Assembly: GCA_001692895.1 (NCBI GenBank)
Contig: KV748235.1
Span: 1-64,000, forward strand
DNA from: Cenococcum geophilum 1.58
Lineage: Eukaryota > Ascomycota > Dothideomycetes > Gloniales > Gloniaceae
Direction: 5' to 3'
Length of the DNA: 64,000 bases
A program made the position numbers and the translations under genes. Numbering within the stretch: position 1 is the stretch's first letter; each line of letters begins with the position of its first letter. The notes under the pieces are model-generated. The model was not told where the DNA came from, searched no databases, and saw only the letters and a program-made list of their open reading frames with translations. Shown piece by piece: positions 29,998 through 41,800 of this stretch.

Positions 29998-32900
29998 AGC
30001 TTTTAGAGACATTATAAGTAGACTTTTTATGTAAATTAATAGGTATCTAAAAATAGGAGTAGGCCGTACGGCTATTAGGCAGTAGGAGGGCCGTAATACT
30101 AAAAAAAGCTCGTAAAGAATAATTTTACTACGTAAGCGGTAGTAGTGGCAGAGGTAGTAATAGAGAAATGTTTTACTAGTGCCTATAGGGCCCTAGAGGA
30201 AGAAGCGGGCCGTCTATAGATCCGTATCTATAACGGTAACAATAGTATTAAAGTACGCTGCTTAGTCTGTATTTAGCTACTAATATAGTTTAGTAAACTG
30301 GCGTTCTTCCTCTATAGGGTTATATTGCTATAGCTTAGCTATAAGAAGCGGGTTACTTCCCTCTATAATAATACCCCACTAGTACTAGAACTGGGGTAGG
30401 CTATAGTCCGTAAGCGTCTTCTAGTAATCCGTAAGTATCTAATAGATAAGGTATAGGCCGTAATTAAGATAGGCGTTATTATCCTCGCTAACTATAGGAG
30501 GAGTAGTAGGTTGGCGGGCTAGGAAGTAAGGTAGATTATTATAAATAGACTATTTAAAGCGGTTCTATAAAGTAACTGGCTCTATAATAGGGCTGTAAAG
30601 TAAAGCGGTTATAAATAAGGAGTGTAGCTAGGCGCTAATAGTAAAAACGGCGGCCTCTATTAAGTAATTAATCCACTTATAATTATCCTTTAAAAATCCT
30701 AGGGCTATATAAGCGGTTTAAAAGGTTAGATAAACTATACTAGCAACAGTACAGAGGTCCTTAAAGGAGGTAAGGCTGGGGACGGACGTTAGTAGCAGCT
30801 GTAAGTAGAACCTCTCCTTTGTAATAGGGCTATAGTAATATATACGGCCTATCGCAGTACTTCGCTAGCGAGGACGCTATTCCCACTACTTTATATAAAA
30901 GATATACCGCTTAAAGAAGTCTTAATATAGGTAGTTACGGCTATCTTTATACTCCACGTTATACTTAAAAAAGGCCACTAACGTAGAACAGGAGAGCTTA
31001 AGGCGCTACTAGATTTCTTATATAGACTAGTCTAGCTAAAAGTATATAGGCAACTTACCTAAAAGGTGTACCGCAAGCTAGATTATAGGGGGAAACTCCT
31101 TATAAATAGGAAACTTAAACAGCCGCTAGATAGCCTTAGAGGGGATAATATAACGGCCCTATAAATACTAGCTTACCTTATTACCGTCCATAAGCCGTAA
31201 AGTAGTATAGTCGCTCCCCTTATATATATACTTATAGATATACTTAATAGACCGCAGGGAGGCGCAGATCTGAATATTTATATATGTATAATACTTTATA
31301 GTTAGATATAGGGAGTATAAAATAATCTAGCAGTTATTTATTTTAAATATAGCCCCCCCTAATAAGCGGATAGACTATAACCACAGATTATTATAACGGT
31401 GGTATTTTAGATAGCCATCCTTATATATAACAGTAGTAGGGTTAAAAGGCTTAAGGTACTGCTTTAAGTAGGTTAGTAGAAGGCTTAGCCCTAATGTAAC
31501 TATATAGGGGGCTCGCGGATTCTAGGAGCCGTAAGGGCCGTAAACTATTATTAACTTTACGATCTTAGTAAGACGACTAGTAGGATTGTCCTCTAGTTAT
31601 AGAAGCTTAGCGGATATAAAATGGTTAATAACGGCTAGGTTTAGCAGCCTATCGCGGTTATACGAATATAGGAAGAGTAGTATATATAAATAGGATAGGC
31701 CCTATTTTTAGTACTTAATAGTCTAAACGGAGCCGCGGTACTAGCTAAAGATTTACTTCCGTTTTAGGTTATATAGGAGGTAAATAACTTTTATACGGAA
31801 GACGCGCATAACTAGATTAGGCCTATCTGTAGTGGTTTAGCTAGGTAGTAGCTTATAGGTAATCTTATCCCACCTAGAGTTAGTAGTAAACGTAAAAAAT
31901 ATACTTAGATGGCCGTATTTATAAACAATAACTATTAAATCCTAATAGCACTGCTCGATAAAGCGAGCTCCGTTAAAAAAGCTTAATAAAAGGACTATAC
32001 AGTGGCCTAATAATTTAGGGTCTAGATTAGCGCGGGTAAGAGTGTCTATAACGCCGTTATATAGCTCTATATAAAGGGTAGGTTAATAAAAGTAGATCTA
32101 GTTAAGCTTATTTTAATTATATAATGCCTATATATCTATAATATACTACTAAAATAGCTAGTAGTAGGTAAAAGGGACTAACTTAGAGTGTCTATAGACT
32201 TGTAGGTAAAACTAAAAGTAGGCCTACTAGGTTAAATAGTCTCGCTAGTAGGCTTAATTAGAGTCGCGTAGCTAGAGACCCTAGTGCCAGCCAGTATTAC
32301 CGCGGGGGAAGAGTAGTATATAGTAGAGCGGCATATATACGGCATGCGTTAAGTTAATACAGCAGTATCGCGGCTGCTTATTAGGCGTATAATGCTCCGT
32401 AAGTATAATATCGCGGAAGCTGGTATTACTATACTTATTTAATATAATAATGGCCACCTTATTACTTATTAGGAGGTTCTTATAGCGCTAATTAATACTG
32501 GCCTTAAGATAAGCTATATCTATAGGTTTAAGATAATTTATAATAGGGTCGTTACGGGCTAAGCCTAAAGCTATTCCTTTACGGTTTAATAAAGGGCGAT
32601 AAAAGGGTTTTATATCTTAGATAGTATAGCAGTAAGGCACTATAGAATAGTTATATTTAGCTAGGTATTAGAATAGGCCCATAGCTAGATATTTATAGTA
32701 TAACTGGGGTTATAAAAGTATAGCTAGGCATACTATAAAGTAACGTTAGTAGGAGGCTCTAGCGGGCCCTATAGGTAGTAAAGCTTACTATATATCTAAA
32801 AGTAATTTGGGCCGCTATAGGCTATACCATAGTTAGTAACGGTATAGTTTATGGACGTAAAAGCTAATGCTATATTATATGCGCGGAACCGCTCCTTAAA

Positions 32901-33525
32901 CTACCTAGTAGAATTACTACAGAACTCTAAAAGGTTGCGTAGATATTCTAGCGGAGGTTAAAATAGAGGGAGGTTTATATTGCCGTGCTTATAGTAGGCT
33001 TTAAACCGTAGATTGCTGGGCTGTAATATACTAATACGTTTATTAATCTAATATAGGGCCGCGTAAAAGTTATAGGTAATATCTATAGGACTAATATCTA
33101 GCTACTCTATAATATAGCGGACTATAGTAATAGGACTATAATTTAGCTGCTCCGCGATAAAACGGACTATAGTAGGTTACGGCTAGATTAATACGGGGGA
33201 TTGCGGCTATATTAATATAGGTAGTCACAGCTAGATTAATATAGGCGGTATAAGGGGAGAAGCAGCGGCGGAAGTAGTAGCGGAAGCAGTAGTAGCTATA
33301 GTTTAGTTTATAGACTGCGGATGGTCTGCTAAAGGTTATTAGGACTATCTATTTCTTTTCTCCTATATATATAGAGTTAGAAAGGTAGTAGATTAAAAAA
33401 GAGTATAAAGGATTAACCCTATAAGATATATAGGTCTTATACAGAGCTCTATAATAGTTTGTTATAAAGTTAGCGGAAGAGCAATACTGCTTATAAGTAG
33501 TATAAAATATACAATCGGAAGGCAT
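29998..33525 (-). mobile_element. Helitron (Rep plus Pif1 helicase) remnant, cut by the Harbinger element
   Basis: Minus-strand translation starts MPSDCIFYTTYKQYC at 33525. It passes through the Helitron helicase-like N-domain (FKERFRAYNIALAFTS near 32870-32930 and PFIALYQTVKE-like near 32560-32610) and the Rep segment (RYCCINLTHAVYMPLYYILL near 32310-32370; QCY-DLIVIVYKYGHLSIFF near 31900-31950). It ends in the Pif1-type helicase with Walker A GPIGTSKTFLY at about 30163-30193; the family has GPAGTGKT. Stops at Gln and Trp positions are frequent. Homology ends exactly where the Harbinger element begins, inside the helicase domain. The remaining helicase was not found on the other side of Harbinger. 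Helitron ends (5' TC, 3' hairpin CTRR) could not be fixed. Confidence 0.8.
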
Positions 33526-34349
33526 TTAGGCGGTAGATAGGGAGTAGCAACTAGGGTAGAAGGTAGAGAGTAGTAAGGGGTAAGAAGAGGTCGTAAGGTC
33601 GCGAGGTCGTAAGGTTACAAATTTGTAAAGCCTACAGAGCTCTATACACGGCTTCCTTCCGTAGAGCTCTTAAGCTCTATATTAGTATAATATTACTTAG
33701 CCTTAAGATATATAGATAAAAGTAGTATTATTTTAACGCGCTTTATAAGCTCTATAAATCTATATAAATAGAAAATATATTTACCTACTATTGGGGGGGG
33801 GGGTGCATTATAGGTATAGAAGGGTAGGTTGGTTGGTTGCGATTTAATAGGGTAATATGTAAAAAGCACGTTCCTTATTATATAACCTAGACGAATTTTA
33901 ACAAATCTTTACTCTTAGCTGGACCTTATTTCAGTATATATAAGATAGTAATAAGCTAGCTTTTAGCAGGCTCCTAGTAGGACTTTAATTTTCTAAGTTA
34001 TCTTAATCGTCCTAACAGCGCTCCTAGCCCACAGTGCTATTAGGTCCTTACTATATTCCTAATAGCCTCTACGTATCTTTGTATACCCCTTATACACCTA
34101 AATACTATCTTATTTTCTACCCTTCCTTCCTTACATCCTCCCTATTTAGGGAGGACTGTGGCTAGAACTAGATGACTGTCGTTAGAACTTGTCGACCTAA
34201 ATTAGGTTATCTTGTCACTGACTTAGCTACCTCCTATTAACTTAGCCATTGACTTAGTCATTAACTTGGTCACCTACTCCTTGTTTCTATTACTACCCCC
34301 CTCCCCCCTTCTTGTTTTTATTTCCTATACCTTCCTTATATATATATAG
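33526..34349. other. Decayed non-coding stretch, probably Helitron 5' flank and Copia LTR/leader
   Basis: It has a run of 11 G at 33793-33803, then pyrimidine-rich AT-rich sequence. Near 34398-34410 ATTGGTATACG resembles a Copia primer-binding region, so some of 33850-34400 may be a degenerate 5' LTR. No second LTR was found to prove it. Confidence 0.35.
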
Positions 34350-35605
34350 AGGCTCTTATAGCTATATTTAATAGATAGAGTCCTTATTTTTTTTCTTATA
34401 ATTGGTATACGGATTACTAATCAACAGTTATAAGCCTAGGTTGCTTGCTATATTACTCCTATTTAACTAATTAATTTAATTGATTATACTCCTTATTAAA
34501 TTACTACTTATTACTAAATCCTTTAACCTTTCTACAAGCACCTTTTTAAAATAACTTCTTAATCACCTACCTAAGCTATTACTATAACGGTGATATTATT
34601 AAGCTAAGCTAATTGGGATAAATAGATTAACCTTACTAGGCTTTAAGCCTAAATAGGAGATGTATAGGAATATGTTAACCCCTTAACTAAATGGGATAAA
34701 TTACCCTAATTAACTAAACCAGTCTTTCCTAGGCCTTAAGATATAAAGCTAATAATAACCTCCTATATAGCTCTTTCTAAGAATAAGAAAGATAAGCTTT
34801 AAATTTTCTATAAGAGATATAAGATAGTAAAAAAGGAGTATAAGAAGTAAAAGGCAGCTTTAACTTCTTTACAAAGCTATATTACTAATATAGTGGCTAG
34901 ATATCTAAACACCTATATACTAGTAACTCTTAAGAAGAGGGTTACCCCTACTAATACTATATATTAGCTCTACCTATTTACTTAATACGCTAAGGTTTAA
35001 AAGGGCCTAAAGAATTAGAACTTTAAGGCCTAGTTATAGTAATAAGAGAAGACGTATAATGGCTGTTAAAAGATTAAACTATTAGACGTATAAGGCAACT
35101 AAGTAATTAAAGACTTTCTGCTAGTAATAAAGCTAGTATTACTAAATTAGGCCTTAATATAGAGGGTCAAATTTGATAAATATAACTAGGCTAGTAACTA
35201 CGTAATATGTCACGGATTCCGGCCTGGCGGCCCTTAGCGAGCCTTGGCACCCCACAGTATATAGAGTGCTGGTCCCTTCGCACCTCTTTGCACCTTCGTG
35301 CAATATCCTATCGTGTACTATAGTTAATGCTACGACGTTTACAGAGCCTCTTAACCTCGTTCCGTAATATAATATCTATATATTAACTAGTTAATATATA
35401 TTAAAACTATTAATAATTGGAGACTGCCTAGTAGAAGAATAAAGCTTAGCTTAGTGCTAATATAGTAGGCTTTTAGGGCAAGCTAATTAATAAGGCTTTT
35501 AAGGACGAGGCTCCTAAGAATAAGGCCCTAACTACTACCCCTTTTAAGACAGTGTGGAAGAAAGATATCCTAATATACTGTTATAGGGCTATTTACTAGT
35601 TCTAA
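34350..35605 (+). mobile_element. Ty1/Copia gag remnant (plus strand), interrupted by a solo LTR
   Basis: The plus strand between about 34740 and 35207 reads as Copia-type gag: ALTSLQSYITNIVARYLNTY (near 34855-34915), LKKRVTPTNT and IKDFLLVIKLVLLN, with stops where Gln is expected. After removing the 162-base solo LTR at 35208-35369 the region goes on to a Cys-containing stretch (CGRKIS...) near 35550-35600 like the zinc knuckle. At about 35606 it meets Gypsy B sequence. Protease, integrase and reverse transcriptase are missing. Confidence 0.6.
35208..35369. mobile_element. Solo LTR (family C), 162 bases, with TAATA target duplication
   Basis: It begins TGTCACGGATTCC and ends TTCCGTAATA, the RIP-altered inverse of TGTCACGGA. 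TAATA flanks it on both sides (35203-35207 and 35370-35374). Its interior is more GC-rich than its surroundings, so it may be younger. No internal sequence of this family occurs in the window. Confidence 0.8.
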
Positions 35606-36671
35606 GATTATTAGGTTCGCCCCAATTTAGCCAGAAATAAAATACTTATCTTATATAAGCTTTAACTGGAAAAGGCTAGAAGGACCCTAGACTATATAAG
35701 AAAAGCTATTATATAGCGAGGCCTAATAGTACGCTAAACGCTTAGAGGAAGCCTAGATGGTAGCCTATAAGAACCTAGGTAAAGCCTAAAGATTAATAAA
35801 ATAGTAGGCGAACAAACACCGTTAAGAGCCTAATTTTGCCCCTAGTAATATAGTTTAGGTTATAATAAGGAATTAGAAAACCAAACAACCTAGCTATAAG
35901 CTAGACTACTAAATAGTAGGGCTATATAAGGTTTTTAAAAAAATAGGCAACTTATATAAGGTAAGGCTCCCAGATTTAATTAGGGTGCACCCTATTTTTT
36001 TACTAAATAAGCTATAGAAAGCTATAAACGACCTATTACCTAGATAAAAGAACGAGCCTCCCCTACTAATTTAAGTAAACGGCAATAATAAATAGGAAGT
36101 TAACGAAATACTAGCCTATAAGATAGTACGGGAAATATTAAAATACTATATTTAATAAAAGGGCTACAACTCAGTCCTAACCTAGTATCTTACGTAGAAC
36201 TTTATAAGCTACCCCTAAAAGCTTAAAGAATTTTATAACTAATACCCTAATATACCTAGACCCTTAAAGTACCTAGATAAGTAGATAGAATGCTAGTATA
36301 ATAAAGATAATAAGTTACTGGAGGAGTATAGGGATAAGAACGCCCTAAAGCCCTAATATAGCTATCTACCAAATTCTGCTATATTCTGCTATTTTCTACT
36401 AATACTATAAAATTTTAGATATTTAGGAACTTTAACCGCCGGTTAAAGTTATCTAATTAATTAGATCTATGCTAAGACTTTTAGCGGCTACTCTTTCTAG
36501 CCTAGTACTTCCACTTAACCTATAATTGCCTTTTTATACTTAGTACGGATGCACTTATATCTCCTTTTTTCTCCTTATTTTATATTTTGTAATCCCACGT
36601 TTTATAAGCCTAGTACTACCCTATTTTCTAACTAAGCCTAAAGGTAGGCTTTCTTTTAAAGAGGGGGGTAA
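35606..36671 (+). pseudogene. Gypsy B copy 2: integrase and chromodomain part, plus strand
   Basis: This matches the reverse complement of about 38814-39870 in the complete B element. It contains integrase C-terminal sequence and a chromodomain-like stretch near 36090-36290 (EILAYKIV, LKEFYN). It ends with a GAGGGGGGTAATA stretch like a polypurine tract just before the 3' LTR. The 5' half of this copy is missing. Stops are frequent. Confidence 0.75.
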
Positions 36672-36881
36672 TATAATGGCGCTATTGCATATTACCTGCT
36701 AAATTCTACCATATTTTACTAACTTATGATTAGCTTGCCCAAAGCTAGCGCCTTAGCGGCTTACCTTATATATTTATTTACATCGGTCCTAGTAACCCCT
36801 TTTCCTTTTCTTTAGCTTAGTATCTTTGTAATATAGTATTCTACAAGCTTTGGTTTAGGGGTATTTGTATAAGCCGTAATA
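36672..36881 (+). repeat. 3' LTR of Gypsy B copy 2
   Basis: It is the inverse of the B LTRs at 38601-38813 and 44581-44791, with many C-to-T and G-to-A differences. It is followed at once by Gypsy A integrase sequence in plus orientation, so copy B2 was inserted in copy A2. Confidence 0.8.
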
Positions 36882-36984
36882 ACGGCTAGCACCTATAAAT
36901 GGGGTTTAAACCCTTTAGTAACGTTTTTCGCCCCGCTTATTACGCCTTATAAATTATAGAAGTAAATATATTTATAGAGAAGAT
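36882..36984 (+). mobile_element. Gypsy A copy 2, fragment left of the A1 insertion
   Basis: This is the inverse of about 37905-38010 in element A1 (integrase region; shared GGCTAGCACC-like and TTATAGAGAAGAT segments). It continues at 49031 beyond A1. The last five bases, AAGAT (36980-36984), are the target duplication of A1. Confidence 0.8.
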
Positions 36985-37354
36985 TGTCACGGAGTGAGCA
37001 TAAGTGGTAATAATATATAACGAAGTAGATATTATTAAGCTATGTATATAAACTATATGATAAGGTTAAGACGTTATATAAGGAAAGAAGGTAAGAAAAC
37101 GGGAAGAAGGGGCATATATTGTTGACTTAGTTGCTTAGTTAATACGTATATAGGCAGAATAGGGTTTAGGTCGTGGTCCTAGTAGAACTTAGTAGAATTT
37201 AGTGGAACTTAGCAGAATATAGCAGAATGCCGTAGATTGCCGTTAGATTGCCATTAGATTGCCATTAAATTGCTATTTTACGGTTAGTCTCTAATTGCTA
37301 AGTTAGTAGAAATAGGTAAATGTATATAAGGTATTACAGGGGTGTCCTATAATA
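36985..37354 (-). repeat. 3' LTR of Gypsy A1 (370 bases)
   Basis: It starts TGTCACGGAGTGAGC and ends CCTATAATA. It equals the LTR at 48661-49030 except for transitions; here the right end is RIP-altered while the other copy keeps CCCGTGACA. Confidence 0.88.
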
Positions 37355-38600
37355 GTACCCCCCCTTTAAACTCGAGCTTCTGTAAGATGGGGCTATAGTA
37401 GTTCTAGGTGGAGTTTGTAAAAGTTTTCTACGGCTTATATAAGTCCTATAGAGTTAACGGGTTCCCATAAGGACTTAATAAAGCCTTTCTATTTTATAAG
37501 GTATATATATTAGCGTTTCCGTTTATACTTAATATTATTAATTCTTTTAATAAAGTACTCATTCTCACTATCCACTTCAACTGGTAGGGGAGGGTCTTAT
37601 ATCTATTTAAGTAGGGCGTTTAATATAGGGGTAGCGGGGCGGAGGACTAACGTATAGAATACGGGGTGGATTTTAACCGTATTAGGGAGCTTTAGTTAGT
37701 AGGTATAAGAAGAGATAACCTTTTTAACCTTATAAGGGCCAGCATTCTTCCAATTAAATTTCTTAGTAGGTTGTCTTATGTTTAGATTTCTTATATCTAG
37801 CTAGACGAAATTACTAATTTAGTAGGCTAGTGCTAGGGTTTGTTTCTTATTCGCTGCGGCTTTATAGATAGATTAAGCCCATATTATCTTATTAGTAAGA
37901 AACTTTTATAGTTCCTCTATCTTCTCTATAAATTTATTTACTTCTATAACTTATAAGGCGTAATAAGCGGGGTAAGGAACATTACTAAAGGGTTTAAAAC
38001 CCATTCGTAGGTACTAGCCGTAATTAGCTAGGAATAGGGAGACTTTCGTGGTTTCCAAGACGGAATTATTTATAGTAAACTCGGCAAATATAAGCCAGTT
38101 AATCTAGTTATCCTGCAAATATAACGTGTATATCCGAATATACTATTCTATTATAGTATTTACGCGTTTTATTTGGCTATCCGTTTCTAGGTAATACGCG
38201 ATAGATAATAGTGCTTTAATACAGAGTTGAGTAGTTAGTTTCTTTTAGAATACTAAGATAAACTAGCTGCCTCTATTGGAGATAATCGTTTTAGGGAGTC
38301 TATGGAGTTTCTATACGTAATCCAGGAATAGTTAGGCAATAGTAGGCGTTAATATATTAGGGCAGGCGATTAAGTATCTTATTGTAGATAGTTGGTCTAT
38401 AACTACTATAATGTTTATACAGCCTTTACTCTTAGGAAGGTTAATAATAAAGTTAATTAAGATATTCTTCCATCTTTGGTCTAGAATAGGTAGCGGCTTT
38501 AAAAGACCATTATACGTCTTATGCGAGGCTTTAGCTCGCCGGTAAGTGTGGTAGCTAGAGATATACCTTTATATTATATTATATATATTCGGCTAATAAT

Positions 38601-38813
38601 ACTGTCACGGCTTAAATAAATGCCTCTGAACCGAAGCTTGAACGAATGCTGTATTACGAAGATACTAAGCTAAAGAGAAGGAAAAGGGGTTGCTAGGACC
38701 GATATAAATAAATATATAGGGTAAGCCGCTAAGGCGCTAGCTTTAGGCGGGCTAATCGCAGGTCGGCAGAATATGGCAGAATTTAGCAGGTAACGTGCGA
38801 TAGCGCCGTTACA
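38601..38813 (-). repeat. 3' LTR of Gypsy B1
   Basis: It starts TGTCACGGCTTAAATAAATG and ends ATAGCGCCGTTACA. A run of C and a polypurine tract complement (CACCCCCCTCTTT) follow inside. Confidence 0.88.
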
Positions 38814-41800
38814 TCACCCCCCTCTTTAAAAGAAAGCCTGCCCTTAGGCTTAGTTAGAAAAAATAGGGTAGCACTAGGCTTATAAACGTAGGATTATAAA
38901 AATATAAGATAAGGAGATAAAGGGGATATAAGTCCGTCCTAACTAAGTACAAAGGGCGATTATGGGCTAAGTAAAAGCACTAGGCTAGAAAAAGTAGCTG
39001 CTAAAAGTCTTAGCACAGATCTAACTAATTAGATAACTTTAACCGGCGGTCAAAGTTCCTAGATATCTGAAATTTTATAGTACTGGCAGAAAACGGCAGA
39101 ATATAGCAGAATTTGGCAGACAGCTGTATTAGGGCTTTGGGGCGTTTTTGTCCCTATATTCTTCTAGTAACTTATCGTCTTTATTATACTAGCATTCCAT
39201 CTATTCGTCTAGGTACTTTAGGGGTTTAGGCGCATTAGGGTATTAGTTATAGAATTCTTTAAGCTTTTAGGGGTAGCCTATAAAGTTCCACGTAGGGTAC
39301 TAGGTTAGGTCAGGATTGTAGCCCTTCTATTAGATACGGTATTTTAGCGCTCCTTATACTATCTTATAGGCCAGTATTTCGTTAACCTCCTATTTATTAT
39401 TACCGTTTACTTAAACTAGTAGGGGAGGCTTATTCTTTTGTCCAGGCAATAGGTTGTTTATAGCTTTCCNTAACTTATCTNGNAAGAAAATAGGGTAAAC
39501 CCTAATTAAGTCTGGGAGCTTTATCTTATATAAGTTGCCTATCTTTTTAAGAACCTTATACGGTCCTACTATCTAGTAGTCTAGCTTACGGCTAGGTTGT
39601 TTAGTCCTCTAATTTCTTATTATAACCTAGACTATATCGCCAGGGGCAAAATTGGGCTCTTAACGGTATTTATTCGCCTGCTGTTCTATTAACCTTTAAG
39701 CTTTTTCTAGGTTCTTACGGGCTACCGTCTAAGCCTCCTCCAATCGTTTAGCGTACTATTAGGCCTTAGCATAGGATAGCTTCTCTTATATAGTCTAGGG
39801 TTCTTCTAGCCTTTTCTAGTTAAAGCTTATACGGGGTAAGTATCCCATTTCCAGCTAAATTGGGGCAAACCCTATAGAGTCATAGGGTAGGGTTGCTTGC
39901 GCGTAGTCTATTAAGGGTAATAATTTAAACCAGTTATTCTAGAAATAGTTAACAAAGGGCCTAAGCCTCTGGTCTAAGTACTAATTTACGATCTCTATTT
40001 AACCGTCTATCTAGGGGTAATAAGCTATAAAAAGCTTTAGCTTAATACTTAGGATCTAGGTAAACTTATTCTAGAAGGCCGATATAAACTATGGCTTATA
40101 ATTGGACATAATAGTATCTAGTAGTTTGTAGATTTAGTAGACGTAATGGATATATAGCTGGGCTGCCTCTTTAGTATCAATATTCTTATAATATAGAATT
40201 AAGAACAGGCGTTTACTAAAGCGGTTAACTATAACTATAACTATATTATATCCGTCACGGTCCCTAGGTAGTTTATAGAAGTCTATAAAGATATACTGCT
40301 AAGGGCGCTTTAGTATCGGGAGTGGCTTAAGTAGTCCTAGGGTCTTATCCTATAGGATTATAGCTCTTTAGTAGTCTTTGCAGTTCCGTATATATTAATT
40401 GATATCCGCAACTATTCTTAGCTAATAGTAGCGGTAGTTAATAATTTTACGGGTCTTGTTCTTGCTAGGGTATACTATAAAGACTTAGTAATAAGCTTTA
40501 CGGATTAGTTCAGTCTATAAATTATTAATATTAGGGACTATAAGCCGCTCCTAGTATAAAAGCAATCCTTCCTCCGTCTTAAAATTGGGGTCTCCTTTCA
40601 CGGCTTATTTGTAGAGGGCCCTTAAGGCATTAGCCGTGCGGTTTATAGTTAGGAGGCAGTTAATTAGCCCTATTAGCTTATCTAAGGACTCCTCTATTAG
40701 TGCTAGCTTGTTTTACTAGGAGTCTAGCTCCTTAAGGATCTGTGGGTTAAGCTGTTCTAGATAGAGGAGGGCGCGCGTCTAATATTGGGTCTTTAGCTTA
40801 TTCTAGGGTCCTATATCTTGTTCTCTTTGGGTTAAAGCATTAGCCTTAGAGTTTTGCTTACTAGAACGATATATAATCGTAAAGAAGAATTAGGAGAGTA
40901 TTTCGGCCTATTAGGCTTATTGCCCTATAAGCTGCTTTATAGTTATAAAGTACTCTAGGGCTTTATAATCTGTATATATCTTAATCCGGGAGTTTATACC
41001 TTTAAGCTTTGCGCGCTATTAGGAAAGTAATTAAATAATAGCTAGCATTTCTTTATTATATACTTCGTAGTTATATTTAGCTGGGTTTATTATCTTTAAG
41101 AAGAAAGCTATAGGGTACTATTCGCCGTCTAAATATAACTGTAATAGGATTCCCGCTACGACCCTATTAGAGGCGTTTATTTCTAGCATTAATTTAAGGT
41201 CCGGGTTATAGTGATAAAGGATTAGGGAAGAGATAAGCCAATCCTTTACCTCTTTAAAGGCCTTTATATAGCTATTATTAAAGATAAAAGGCGTATCCTT
41301 CCTAGTTAGTTATACGAGAGGTTTTACTATAATTCTATAGTTATAGATAAACCGGTGGTAGAAATTACAAAAACTAAGGAAGGACTAGATTCCTTTTACT
41401 ATATAAGGGGGCTTCTAGTTATGGATTGCCTCTACCTTCTTAGGGTTAACCTTAATTCCTTCCATAGTTATAATAAACCCGAGGTATTTTATACGTTTTA
41501 CCCTAAACTTATATTTCTTAATATCAACTTATAAGCCTACGTTCCGTAGCCTCTCCAGGACCTTCTTAATATAAACTTAATACTTAAGTTCGTTATCTAA
41601 GTATATAAGAATGTCGTCTAGGTATACTATACAGAATTTATTAAGGTAATTAAAAAGAACGTTATTTATATACCTTTAGTACATAGCCGGTCCGTTTATT
41701 AATTTAAAAGAAAGAACTTTATATTTATAGGAACTATAGCGGGTATAAAACGTTGTTAAATCTTTAGATATAGGGTCTATCCTAATTTAGTAGAAAGCTT

